Below are positions 44,301 to 55,210 of a DNA stretch of 64,000 bases, piece by piece. This DNA comes from Undaria pinnatifida (Eukaryota; Sar; Phaeophyceae; Laminariales; Alariaceae), in the NCBI GenBank assembly GCA_012845835.1, contig JABAKD010000025.1, forward strand, positions 9,739,779-9,803,778. The letters are read 5' to 3'. How positions within the stretch are numbered: the first letter of the stretch is position 1; the number at the start of each line of letters is the position of its first letter. A model generated the notes under the pieces. That model saw nothing but the letters and a program-made list of their open reading frames with translations. It did not search any database and had not been told where the DNA came from. Made by a program: the position numbers and the translations under genes.

Positions 44301-45900
44301 GTACAGGATCCCGCTCATACCTCCCTTGTACAATGTCTCACAACTACATCCCAACCTTCCGTGTTGGTGTGTATCCTCGCTCCGTCCTGCACTATCCAAC
44401 GTCGGTGTCGGTGAAAGTTTGTACCGCTCCCCAATTCGATGTTGAGTACGATAATAAAGAGTTCCAGGACCTCAATCGTGAAATATTTTCCGAAGTTTTT
44501 CTTGCTGAAGGCGGTGTACAACTTGATTTCTGCCTACGTAGTTCAACCTCCGCTCTGATGTAATACTCAATAGTATTCGCGGCAGCCATTTTGATGCTCG
44601 TGATTGCTAAGTATTTCTACATCGTCACAAAGCCTTAAACCACAAAACTTTCTACCATATTTGCCCGGCTAAAGTTTATCTTGGGAGAGCATGTCATACG
44701 ACTTCATTTTACTCTGCTATATATAACATATTGTTCAACCGTCAACGTTGGACGTATGTACACCCGTCCCGAAAAAGCAAGAACGTGGGTGGTGCCCCCC
44801 CGAGCAAATGCCACAATGCCTACAGATTCAACAATAGCCCCCCTCCAAAATCTTTGATGATCTTTGACGAACGTTTCATGGCTGCCAGTCACAAGGATAG
44901 ATGATAAGAATACAGAAAAGTGTATTTTCCCCTTTGTCAAAAACTATGGAACGGTGACGTTGGGGTGTCAAAGAGCACCGAATTTCGATAGATATGACCG
45001 AGAGCTGTCAAAATCAGCAACTTCGTTAAGGAATTACTGGGATACTACCGCAGAACGACTCCACCCCGCTATTCAACCTGCGTCGTGTACACATACGCCG
45101 TCATAACAGCTTGAATATGTGCATCTTGGCGTATATCATACGATGTAACGTACTTGCTTCGAATTTCAGGCAATTTGCGTTTTCGCTTGGAATATATTTT
45201 CAAGCCCGGTCCGAACAAAGCACAAAGAAGCGAGTGAGTGACCAACCAAACCCAATGCCGTCGTCAACACGTATCTCTCCCCGTCTTAGTAATGTCTGAT
45301 ATGGATAGCGTCTGCTACCAGATGGCGTCAGAAACGCTACACTGAGCAAATAAAACCGGCAGGTGGCCGTGCGGTCGAAGGCAGTGCTACTTCAACAGCG
45401 GTTGATGTCCTGCATTTTACTCAATTTCGCGACGCGCAGAAGCTCTAAGAGTTGACGGGGTGACAGCACACCAAGAAGCAGCTGCAGTAGCAGCACCCAG
45501 AGAGATACCCGTGCTCTCTCTCATGCTTTTTCTCAAATCTCTAACTCTCTCTCCCGTTCCCCCACCCTCCTTTTTATTTTCCTTCTCTCTCTATTTATCT
45601 GGCAACGTTCCGCAACGTTGTGCCAGTATGGGAGAGGAGCGAGATGTCAATTGATGTTTGTTGACTGTCGATTTATAGAAATATTTTTTTCTTTTTTTCC
45701 TTTTTCTTGGGGGCGGACTCCGCGTTCCAGTCTTTCTCACAGAAACCCAACCAGCTTGGATCGGGGAGACAGCACTGCGTACGTTAACCAATTTACCAGA
45801 CGGGTTCTCGCCATAGTACTGGCGTGTGGCAGCCGGAACACCGGCCCTGCTATAGCGGAAGCCGGCACTACTTCCAACACTACAACTGTATTTGCTTAAC
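41374..45900 (+). repeat. 3' flank of gene 2 (unit C)
   Basis: It follows the gene 1 flank in order: TTGG-rich tract at 42088-42118, GAGGGCACTTGTTTTCCCAC (42188), CGACTCACACGTTTACC (42850), CTCTCTCTATTTATCTGG (45585) and the block with CCGGCACTACTTCC (45862). No conserved open frame was found. Confidence 0.7.
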
Positions 45901-45959
45901 CCCACCTGTGCTACACGAGTTTACAGGCGCAATATATTATGCACGTCACAGAGCGTCAG

Positions 45960-46370
45960 GACTAGTCGTGTAAAAATGAAAGGCTGGAGTCCTAGATGGA
46001 AATAATGCTCCATCATTATGTTTTATGTTACACTGATGATATTAGAGTAGGACTCACCGTGCCCTACAGAAGAACTCCAGCCTTGGGCCAGAAATAAAAG
46101 ATTGCTAATCCGTCTCGCATACTGTAACGGGCCACCGGCACTATCCAAACGGCGTTTCATTTAGAGACCTCGACAAACACATAGATATTGTAAAGTGATA
46201 TTGCATGCTCCAGTAGTTTGATTACGCAATTTTCTTCAATTCGGCCGCGCGTGTGCAGCGACAACAAACACATGTGGCAGCCAAAAATGTCAGTCTCAGG
46301 GGAGAACGTCCAGCGATCAAGGTCGTCGACACCGTCGTTTCACACAATACCTAACAGTTCGGCAACAGTA
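45960..46370 (+). repeat. About 500-bp flank element, diverged copy
   Basis: GGCTGGAGTCCTAGATGG, GTAGGACTCACCGTGCCCTA, ACTCCAGCCTTGGGCCAGAA and CAGCGATCAAGGTCGTCGAC match the order seen at 20205 and 59470. Confidence 0.55.
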
Positions 46371-47600
46371 AATGTATATATCATGTCAATAGCGTGTGAA
46401 CACAATGGTTGTGTGGAGGCTCTGTCTCCTATGCGAAGAGATGCAGAGGTGGCACCGAAAATGTCTGTTAAAATCACTTGTGATGAGAAATAATAGGGGT
46501 AGTTGGGAAAGGGCGATTGAGGCCAAACAGAGACGAAGAAGAAGAAAAAGAAGGGAAAGAACGAGGTAAAGGGAGAGTGATCATGGTGGGTTGCATCACC
46601 ACTTGATCAACACGGAACAAAGCCCGTAGTCCTGTAGAATACCGGGACAACGGGACAAGCTTAACATACTCAAATGTACGTTTACATCTAGGTTCCAATG
46701 AAGATTCAAAGTAAGATTCAACGTAAGATTCAACTGCATATCTTATTCGAGCGAATAGACTCCGCATATAACTTAGATTTGAATCCAAGGTTCATACTCT
46801 CAACACGCCCCCATAATGCAAAGTCAGATCGCTACATAAACCTTAGAAAACTAATTCGTTAAAGAATCAAAAACAAATGGATCGCATATTCAGTCCGGTG
46901 TATCAACCGCGGCATTATGGATGTATATGAAATATTCACACATTTACCAAAAAAAAAAATTACAAGGAAAGATACGTGTGAAATTACTCTTGGTGTAATT
47001 GCCAGCCGTAAATTCCCTAGACGATTTGACGCAAGAATACGTTTACTGTGCTTTAAACACGCTTCTCGAATTGCACCAAAAAAATAAACAGTACTAGACA
47101 AATAAAGAGAATTGTGGACAAGTGCCCATCACGACCAATAAAAACCTTTTCACTATCCAGCTGTTTGTTTTTTGTACTTACGTACTTCCGAACTTGAAAA
47201 AAAAGAAACAAATATAATCGCGAATACTGATAGTACTGTATTAGACTATAGTTGGTGTGGTCATAGTCCATCAACGAGCTATATCCCCAAAAAAGAAAAA
47301 ACAAACAAACAAACAAAGGTCGCTGCTGTAAGTCAACCACGCATATAACGATAAACTGTCTCATACTAATCGCACGCTAAAGGGCATAAGATAGACATTC
47401 TTTGTGAACCTTTACTCTATAATGCTGGAATATATACTTGTACGCGTTTTCGGTAGGACATAGCTTATTGCTGTACGATCGTTGACTTAAGTTTATATGA
47501 CCCATAGTTCCACCTTTACTAACACGTAACTGGCGAGCAGTTCTCACTTTATAGTTGACAAATAACTGCTGCACTAAAAAACATTCTCGACTCAAGTATC
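46371..47600. other. AT-rich spacer, nothing recognised
   Basis: It shows short A-runs and repeats of AAGATTCAA near 46690-46740 only. No retrotransposon LTR could be identified at this side of the copia remnant. Confidence 0.45.
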
Positions 47601-50060
47601 AATTTCAATCGTACCCACATTTCCAGCGCCTGTCCCCGATTGTTGACGGGAGTGCCGTTCCGGTAGCTGTTGATGGAGCTCATTTGTATAGAAGGTAAAG
47701 GAAGGCTGAAGAAGAGCTTGGACAAAGAGGGGGATAAAGGTTGTGATGCGATGTGTACGTCGGCCTTGTTCTTCCCCGGTCCATTGCAGTCTTGTAGCTG
47801 AATTATATCAGGCCAATCGATTGTCGGCACATGGCCTATTTGGTTGTGCGTAAGGCGCTTCTCCGTCCTCGGTACATCGCGGTTTGTCGGCGATTGGAAA
47901 CTCCGAGAGCACACGGTAGAATCCGGTCGTACACCGTACACGGCACAATAAAAAACAGGCTTAGTTTTTTGCCACTTATGAAACGCCGCGATCCGGTATG
48001 GAACTACATAAAGCAATGATTTTTTCTTCGATCATTGAGGTTGCCGGAGATAGTTTACATGGCAGTCGCCGCGATGATGAAGGGCGGCCATGCGAGCCGG
48101 AGCTGTAGTTGTGACTTCAAGGTGTTGGAGCTTAGAAGGAGTTCTCCGTGCTGAAGTCGTTGATCTTCGAGCAGTGGTCGCTGAAAGTTTGCGTTCTTCC
48201 GCTTGGGTGAGGCCATAGGTTGCACGCAGGTGTTGGTACCGAAATAGATACCGGTCGGTTTATTTTGTCCATTCCGAGAGCCCTGCTGGTGTACTGCGAA
48301 ACGGCATCGAACTGCTGTTATGGAGATTCTTCGCGTTGTAGGGCCAGCTGACGCGCTCTTACTTGAGGAATTGCCGAGTCTGCTGTTCGCAGAACGAAAG
48401 GCGGCACTTTGATGAAGGATGATGCTTTTCCCCTGCTGTGATGGTCGGTATACTTTGTCATGTATGCGTATGCTATCAGGTCCGTACGCACCAGTTTTAT
48501 ACGTTCGCTGGAAAGGTTAGGCCGCGATGTCTCACAGTGTTTCTGTTGGGGTGTTCCTAATTATCTAGGACGTATCACACGCCGATGAAGTGTCTGAAAA
48601 TTTTACCCCATACGCTCGGATGTTTTTCACCTTGGCCATCACCTGCCCATTGGGATGACCCAACCTCCTATGCCCGATATTAGCTGGAACCGTTTTAACA
48701 TGGAAGTTGCTTGAGGAGTCGTCGAAGCATGAAGGTCGAGAACGGCTTCCGGTTAAATGTTTTTGCCAGAAAATGTCGGAAACGCTGTCTCAGGTGTTCG
48801 GCTGGTAGCACCAGTGGTGAGGTCGAGATGATGTAGAGAAGAGCAATGGCTGTCTCTGCGTAGGGGTAAAGCAAATGCGCCCATGTCCAGATACGACTTC
48901 GTGGCGATAATCATAGTAACCCCTCTCGCAGCAGCTGACCCCCCCAAAAATAGGCGCCTGCCTAGCCCTGATACGACCGTAACAGGAAGCTATACAGAGT
49001 GCATGGAGCCTATGTGATCCGGCACTTGAACGAACAAAACCCCTTGATCAACGACATAAAGGCGATGGTTTCCCGCTACGTTGATTATTACAGGAGGGTC
49101 AAGCTGCACGTAGTGGTTCATTGTATGTTCAATGCCCGGTAGAAGCTCATTGTCGATGAAGTGGCTAGAAGCTCTGCTGTCCGCAGTCATGGAGAAGTCG
49201 ATGGCCGGCGCAGGGGCGTTGATCGGAGGTGCGGCGATGAAAAAAAAAACTTCACCAACTGGAGGTGAGGATGGACAGGGAGGAGTCGCGAAGGACGTAG
49301 AAATAGCTGCTGTAGTCGCAGGCGCAGTAGTGGATGGAGCATGTGTCACTGGCACGTAGACTTCCATTTGCGTTGTTGAAGTTGGAGTTGTGCCGGTGTT
49401 GGCGTGAGCGCTGCGGTTGTTATTATGCGGGCCATTGTGTTGACCAGGACAAGGGCGACGGGTTGTAATGTCGTCCCGCATTGGAGACCGACGGTAGCTA
49501 TTATCGTGGCGATCGGTATTAATAGGGCTACACCACGAACTCTTTCGAGGTGTCCGGGGAGGTGTCTTCCCCGACATCTTTTCCTCGCGTTTAAAGCAAT
49601 TACAATACCGATGGCCTGGCTTTTTGCAGTTAGAACAGGTCACTACTGCTGACGGTGTTGACGTGACTACCATAGCAAATTCACGCCCCTTCGCTTTGCG
49701 CAAAGGCCCGTTTCGAGTAGCTCTATTCGCGCAAATATTACTCATTCTTATCACAGCTCGGTCGAGTGTGAAGTCATCATCTGCTTCAAGGCTATATTTT
49801 ACTCGCAGGTATTCATCCGTGAGTCCTTCCAGCACTATGTCCAATATGCTGTCATCGTTAAATACTTCTCCCATGTCCACCAATTCATCCCGTTTATAGT
49901 ATATTTCATTTATAAACACGTCTGGGTCTTGCCCATCGGTCATGACCATATCCGTTAGTGTTTGTTTGAGTATACGTCTACGCTGGCTGGTGGAATTTTG
50001 ATGTTTTCTAACTATACCATCCCAAGAAGCCTTTCCATTCTAAAGTTCACCTCGTTTTGG
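47600..50060 (-). mobile_element. Remnant of a Ty1/copia retrotransposon
   Basis: Gag and protease lie at 48990-50060. Downstream on the - strand, 48628-48672 encodes HRRLGHPNGQVMAKV, the GAG-pre-integrase motif (zinc-binding H...L.H), in a different frame from gag. Further pieces down to about 47600 have stops in every frame and are only inferred to belong to it. No pair of LTRs was seen. It lies between the flanks of units C and D, where a third epimerase copy might be expected. Confidence 0.75.
48990..49949 (-). CDS. Ty1/copia gag-protease fragment (decayed retrotransposon)
   Basis: This is a 319-residue frame. Residues 1-80 match the UBN2-type gag core (ESLTDEY-like EGLTDEYLRVKYSLE). Residues 105-118 are a CX2CX4HX4C zinc knuckle (CSNCKKPGHRYCNC). 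A Pro/Thr-rich linker follows, then an aspartic protease start at 257 with DSRAS where copia elements normally have D-S/T-G-A/S. The frame opens upstream of the ATG (KQTLTD, then WDGIVRKHQ) until a stop near 50040, so the N-terminus is cut by mutation. Reverse transcriptase and RNase H were not found. It is a dead element, not a host gene. Confidence 0.85.
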   Translation of the reverse strand: MVMTDGQDPDVFINEIYYKRDELVDMGEVFNDDSILDIVLEGLTDEYLRVKYSLEADDDFTLDRAVIRMSNICANRATRNGPLRKAKGREFAMVVTSTPSAVVTCSNCKKPGHRYCNCFKREEKMSGKTPPRTPRKSSWCSPINTDRHDNSYRRSPMRDDITTRRPCPGQHNGPHNNNRSAHANTGTTPTSTTQMEVYVPVTHAPSTTAPATTAAISTSFATPPCPSSPPVGEVFFFIAAPPINAPAPAIDFSMTADSRASSHFIDNELLPGIEHTMNHYVQLDPPVIINVAGNHRLYVVDQGVLFVQVPDHIGSMHSV

Positions 50061-50094
50061 CTTGAATTGTAGAAGAAAGCTGGCCGCAGCTCCT

Positions 50095-50215
50095 GATGTA
50101 CTCAGGAACAAAACGTTTGGTCGAAATTCATCTCTGCAAGCTGTGTGTGATACTCCGATCGCGCGTATTGCGAGTTGTGTGTCCCCATTGAGAATATAGG
50201 TCGGCGACTCCAGAA
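50095..50215 (+). repeat. CAGCTGTGAG repeat fragment
   Basis: TTCATCTCTGCAAGCTGTGT, CTCCGATCGCGCGTATTGCG and ATATAGGTCGGCGACTCC identify a 120-base internal piece. Confidence 0.75.
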
Positions 50216-50364
50216 TTATTGGTAGTGACGTCGTCTGGATTCTGTAGTATAGAGATGGAGTGTTCTGGAATTTTTTCGGCAGGTCGGACCTCGCATTTCC
50301 TATTTTCCTTGGAAAGGTCCAGACTGTGTATCATTAGCCCTTGTTCTGTTGGTGGGTGTCCGGT

Positions 50365-53100
50365 ATGGGAGCCTATTTGAACGATGGGTTGATGGATCGG
50401 GTGGTTGACTGGACGGTTGGCTTCTTTGTTGGCTGGTTTGTTTGTTCGTTGGTTGGTTGATTGGTTGGTTGGTTGGATGGTTGGCTGGTTGGATATTTGG
50501 TTGGTTGGTTGGTTGGTTGTTTGGATGGTTGGCTGGTTGGTTAGTTGGTTGGTTGGTTGGTTGCTTGGTTGGTTGGTTGGTTGGTTGGTTGGTTGGTTGG
50601 TTGGTTGGTTAGTGGGATGTCTACCACAAATTCGGAAGCACACCACTATCGTCTTCTTTGCGTGACGTTTGTTGATAGCACGAGGGCACTGATTTCCACG
50701 CATCTCATCTCCTATTCTTCTTCGAGTGTCTAGCTGGAGTTTAGACAGGGGTCTTAAATTCCTACGAACAGGCTACAACACACTGCTCGAACTCTTATTC
50801 TACTCTACGTCTGTACTACAACTACTGTTGAAACTTCCCCTCCCTGGAGTATTTTGGGGCGGAGCGGTGTTGTTATTACTGTCTCATCCGCGACGCAGTT
50901 TCGACACTTTAATGCCGGCTGAATTTCGTGTAGGTGGTTGCACCCGAAAGTAGAGGAAAGACAATGTTCATCTGTTAAACGTCTCAACGTCTAGGTGTAT
51001 CGGCGTGTTTCGGCTGTAAGGGTACGCGCACTACATGTACAGTAAATGTTGTACAAACAGACCCCTCACGTGTACACAGCAGACTTCTCCCCCGGTAGAA
51101 ACGGGACACCCATCCCGCAACGCCAGGAAGAAGGCCCTCTTACAGAAACATTCAAATGAAAACTGTCGTACGAGTATTCTAAGGCGTGGACGTTTCTGGC
51201 GAGTAGTGTATATTCCATTTTGATACCGGGATTATGTATCTAGATTAGGGCTTCGCTATTTCTTGGATATGAACTACCGTACGATAAAAAAGGGTTGTGC
51301 ATCGTATGGGAGGCTCACTTTCGAACGAGGGTCTAGTGCCATTACCATGCGCTTCGACTCACACGTTCAGCGAGGTATCAATTGTGTACCAGGTAGAGCA
51401 ATGACAAGCATTCGAGGTACAAGTACAATTTTTTTTGGGGGGGTTATTTTTCTTTTTTTCTCGATGTTCTATTTGACGCCATTTTTATGTGTGTGCGGTG
51501 CTTTTTTTGTTCTCGGTACACGTCTGACACGATCTCCATTTTTATTGGCTTGCCTTTATTGCTAGTGACGTGTATATATATATGTATAGTGGCTTTATAT
51601 CTAGTATATGTGTTGGTTTGTTACTTGTTTGATTAGTTTCTTGGTTGGTTACAACAGCGTATCTGGTTCCTGAGGAGAATCAGGTTCTATTCAACCCGCA
51701 CCGTGATTTTCTTTGCCGGCCGGCGGTAAAGGAAAGTCTATTTTCTAGGCGTCTCTTTGGGCGTCTTCCTGCTCAGCACGTAGACGGCATTGTTCCCACG
51801 TACCGGTCCACGTGCACAAACCGGCAAACAAGTGTGTGATTCTCAATGTTACAGTCCGGTACTAGTCCTTTCCGAGGAACCCAGTAGTAGCCGGTCTTAC
51901 TATTGCACGTTACTCTCTCCTACTGGTACTGTAGAAGAAGAGCGCAGCTCTTTTGTGTTTTGGGGGGTACTGCCTGATACTCGTTCAAAGAAGAGATTTT
52001 ATTTTTGTACCCTACTCCATCTTGCCCGTCCTACTGCAGCAGTAAGCAGCCCACATCACGCCGGACGTAATTGTTATGACATAGTAGTCCTCCACGAAGC
52101 CGAGACCTGGTGAGTTCACCACGGTTTCGTAAGTAGCGTCATTCTGGTGTTGCCGAATAAAGCTTACAGTCTCATTGGCATGCTCTATTGTCTTCCTACA
52201 GTGTAGATCTAAACAACTTGTGTGTAAGAGGTAATACTGTGCTTGAGAAAAAATGCAGCGGTAAGGATTTTATTCGGCAATGCATGTCGTGACGTGATAA
52301 ATAGAGCTTTCCGGGAGGGTCAGCAACACATGTGGCGATGCGCAAGATAGAGCATTGCGGGAGGCGCACTTACAACGGGCGTTATTTCGACTTCCGTCAT
52401 GAAAGAGTTCCAAGGTGAATCTTTGATGAACACGTTGTACGCCTTCATTTCTTCCTACCTAAAGTATTTGTAGTTCAAGCTCGGCGCGCTGGTGAAATAT
52501 TTACAATTTGCAGCACACGTTGTGAAACGTTCGAGAAACATTCCCCAAACACACCGCATTACACCACAAAGCTTTCCGGCACAATAACTGGCAAACGTTC
52601 GTCTTGGAGCGAACACGTAATAAGACTTCTCTGTACGCTACATTATCCAACCGTCAAAGCGATTTTTGCCCGGTTCGAACGAACCAGGACGCCAGTGAGT
52701 GACCCACCCAACCAAATGTCGACATGCTCATGTACATCACTCTTCTTCATTGTCTGGTATGATAAACGCCTGGCACGCCAGCACCGTCAGAAAGCCTCAC
52801 TGAGCAAGGAAGATCTTTAAACGTCCTTGAGGTTGAACGGCGACTCATTGAAAGCGGTTGATGTCATGCATGTACCGCTGTTAGAGTTGATGGGGACGAC
52901 AACACGAAGCAGCAGAAGCAGCACCCAGAGAGTAACCCATACCCTTTCTTTTGCTCTTTCCAATGTTTATCTTCCGTTTCCTCTCCCCCCCCCTCCCTAT
53001 CTCTTTCCCTCTCGATCTCTCTGTTTCTCTCGCAACTTTGTACCACTAGGAGAGAAGAGCGAGAGGTATTGCTCATTGTTGATGTATAGTTGAAGTTTTT
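50365..53100 (+). repeat. Unit D flank without an epimerase gene
   Basis: It starts with TTTGAACGATGGGTTGATGG (compare 42055), then an expanded TTGG tract, TTGATAGCACGAGGGCACTG (compare 16600), GTAGGTGGTTGCACCC, GTTGTACAAACAGACCCC (compare 16970), ACTCACACGTTCAGCGAGG and CTCGATCTCTCTGTTTCTCT (compare 19830). It is closer to unit B than to unit C at several points. Nothing is coding. Confidence 0.7.
50437..50612 (+). repeat. TTGG tetranucleotide tract
   Basis: It consists of TTGG/GGTT repeats with interruptions. The homologous sites carry only a few units (16526-16548 and 42089-42118). The long Asn-Gln-Pro-Thr frame on the - strand is a by-product. Confidence 0.92.
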
Positions 53101-54999
53101 TTTTCCGATACCCCACGTCAATTGTTTCAACCTAAAGCCTCCCGACAGGGGGAGGCGACACCCTCCCCTCCCCAAAACGCCATACTAAATAATATAAAAC
53201 TGAACGCTCGGATACTGAATCATATATATGTCGAACACACAGGGACGGTGGACAGCCGTCTCCCCCTACCCGTCTAAATTCAAAGCCTTCCACAAAGTGC
53301 TAAATACTGACCGTAGATGTGACATAACATCTGCGTGAAGTGACGGCGACATCAGCCATTTTAAACGGCACCAAAAGTAGCTATAAGCTTGCTTCTAGGT
53401 GGAACTGGACGTCAGGAAGAGCCGTGAGAGCGGCAGGGTATATCCCGCGGCGCACGGGCAACGTGTTGGTGTGGCCGTGGGCTAAGGCATTGGCACCATA
53501 TATGGCATCTGGTACCTAGTATCCTGTATCAAACTCGTACCTGTGGTACCTGCTGTGGTGTACCATGTATCACCACTAGGAGGTTACCACCCCGGACAGT
53601 ATATGGTTTGCAATGCCTTTTATGCGGTCGAGATGCATCACAATGGGTTATCGTTCAGGCGAATATTGGCACTACAGATGCAGCAGGGTAACGCCTCCCG
53701 CAGCTACGGCAGTCGAACACTGCGAGCCGTTGTGTTGTGTTTGTTGACGTTGCCGCTGGGAGAACTTGGGTTGCCCTGTTTTGACGAGGCACCTATTATT
53801 CATGTGGTTGGACCCTCTTCCTGCGGTACCGCTGTTCAGAACAGGTACTACCTCTATAGCAATTGACAACCTCTCAAGACTAACCCCATGGACGGTGCCT
53901 GGTGTAAGTAACAGCACGCGTATGCTACCTGCGCTTGTTTGTACACAATCGTGTCGCCACTGTTGAAAACAATTTTAACATAGATACGATCATTCTTTTT
54001 TTCGGATATTGGGTCAGGAGTTTTTTTGCGTGTCGGCCTCAGTATGCAATTCGCGGGACTGGAATTCTCTGTCAAATACTTTTGTTCGAGCGCCATCTTC
54101 GGGGGACGGGTCAAACGCCCCTTGCCCTGCCGCATCCGCCCCGCACACCGAAGTGAACGCGGACGGACGCCGAGCAAGATAAGCAAGAAGCTGCAAAAGT
54201 GTCACATGTCGAGGACGAATTCGGGAGATTTCGGTTATATCTTCACGTCTGCAGCAACTGGATAGTTTACAAAGTTGGCATCATTTTCAAACGGCAGTTA
54301 GTTGGCATTGTTACGTTTTGATTTTTGCGGTGACCTAGTCTCGAGCGTTTGTTTTGCTTGACGTCTGCAGGGCTTCAACGAATGAAGAACGTAAAAGTCT
54401 CGGGGGGCGGTTTCCAACTCCCCCAGCCCTTCCTTATCCGTTGGGCACCTCGACGTGAACGCCGATGGAGATTGGGCGAGACAATGGGAGAAGTTGCAAA
54501 TATATTGTATTTTGATGAGATAATCTTGCTGAGCGAGACAAGCGAGAAGTACGTTTTTTTGTATTTTGTTGGGCGGTATACGCCCGAGCTATTCTTGGAT
54601 CTTGGCATATAACGAAAATACCATGGGACAGCATTTAAATTTCTAAATTGGCATAATTTCCAATTTGGAATCTAAATTTCATCCCGACGTCGCTTTTTCA
54701 AGGCCACCTCGAAGCGCTTGCCCTATTGTAGCTACTACCACTGCTGCTATGTGTCGTTGCCTTTCGGCTCATCAGTGGGTATAGTGCTATGCAACAAACG
54801 AAGGATGTTTCGTGAGTACGATTGTCACCGAGACCATGTTTGGTTATTCAAGAGCGCGCACTGTGGACATTATGATTGGCTATGATGGCTGTTAGTGTTC
54901 TCCTGAGTACTTCTAACTGCAGTACGTGGAGAGCGAAAAGCTCCGGAGCCCCCTCTTTCGAAGTTTGTGATAATTAATTTACAACCTCAAGAACAAATT
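53101..54999. other. Start of an insertion in unit D, no gene recognised
   Basis: The unit match stops at about 53100 and resumes near 58800. Within 54100-54500 two diverged copies of a block with GTGAACGC, GGACGCCGAGCAAG / GAGATTGGGCGAG can be seen, and a third piece lies at 55245-55310. No gene is supported. Confidence 0.45.
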
Positions 55000-55009
55000 T
55001 GGTTTGTTT

Positions 55010-55210
55010 TTAGCATAACCCACTGAGTTACGGAGTCACGTGGGTTAGTGCTATATGTCGTGAGTTCGATTCTCATCTATATCATATTTGTCTTTTCCAA
55101 GCGTGCGCGCTGACGACATTATGAACGATTTTAGTGGTCCTTTGACACATTCATGTAGCACTACCCACTGAGCTTCTGAGTGACAAAGTAGCTCAGTGGG
55201 CAATGCTGTA
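55010..55210 (+). repeat. tRNA-like (SINE-like) sequences
   Basis: 55040-55075 has GTGGGTTAGTGCT followed by GTGAGTTCGATTCTCATC, a good B box. 55186-55200 has GTAGCTCAGTGGGCAA, a good A box. The two overlap the same CACTGAGCTTCTGAG-type sequence, so they look like pieces of a tRNA-derived repeat, not complete tRNA genes. No full cloverleaf could be drawn. Confidence 0.45.

Noticed and set aside
47549-48016. 155-residue frame on the - strand
   Set aside because: It lies downstream of the copia remnant; no integrase or reverse transcriptase motif could be recognised, so it is not listed as a gene.
50128-50703. 191-residue Asn/Gln/Pro/Thr frame on the - strand
   Set aside because: It is the translation of the TTGG tract; the homologous sites in units B and C do not keep it.
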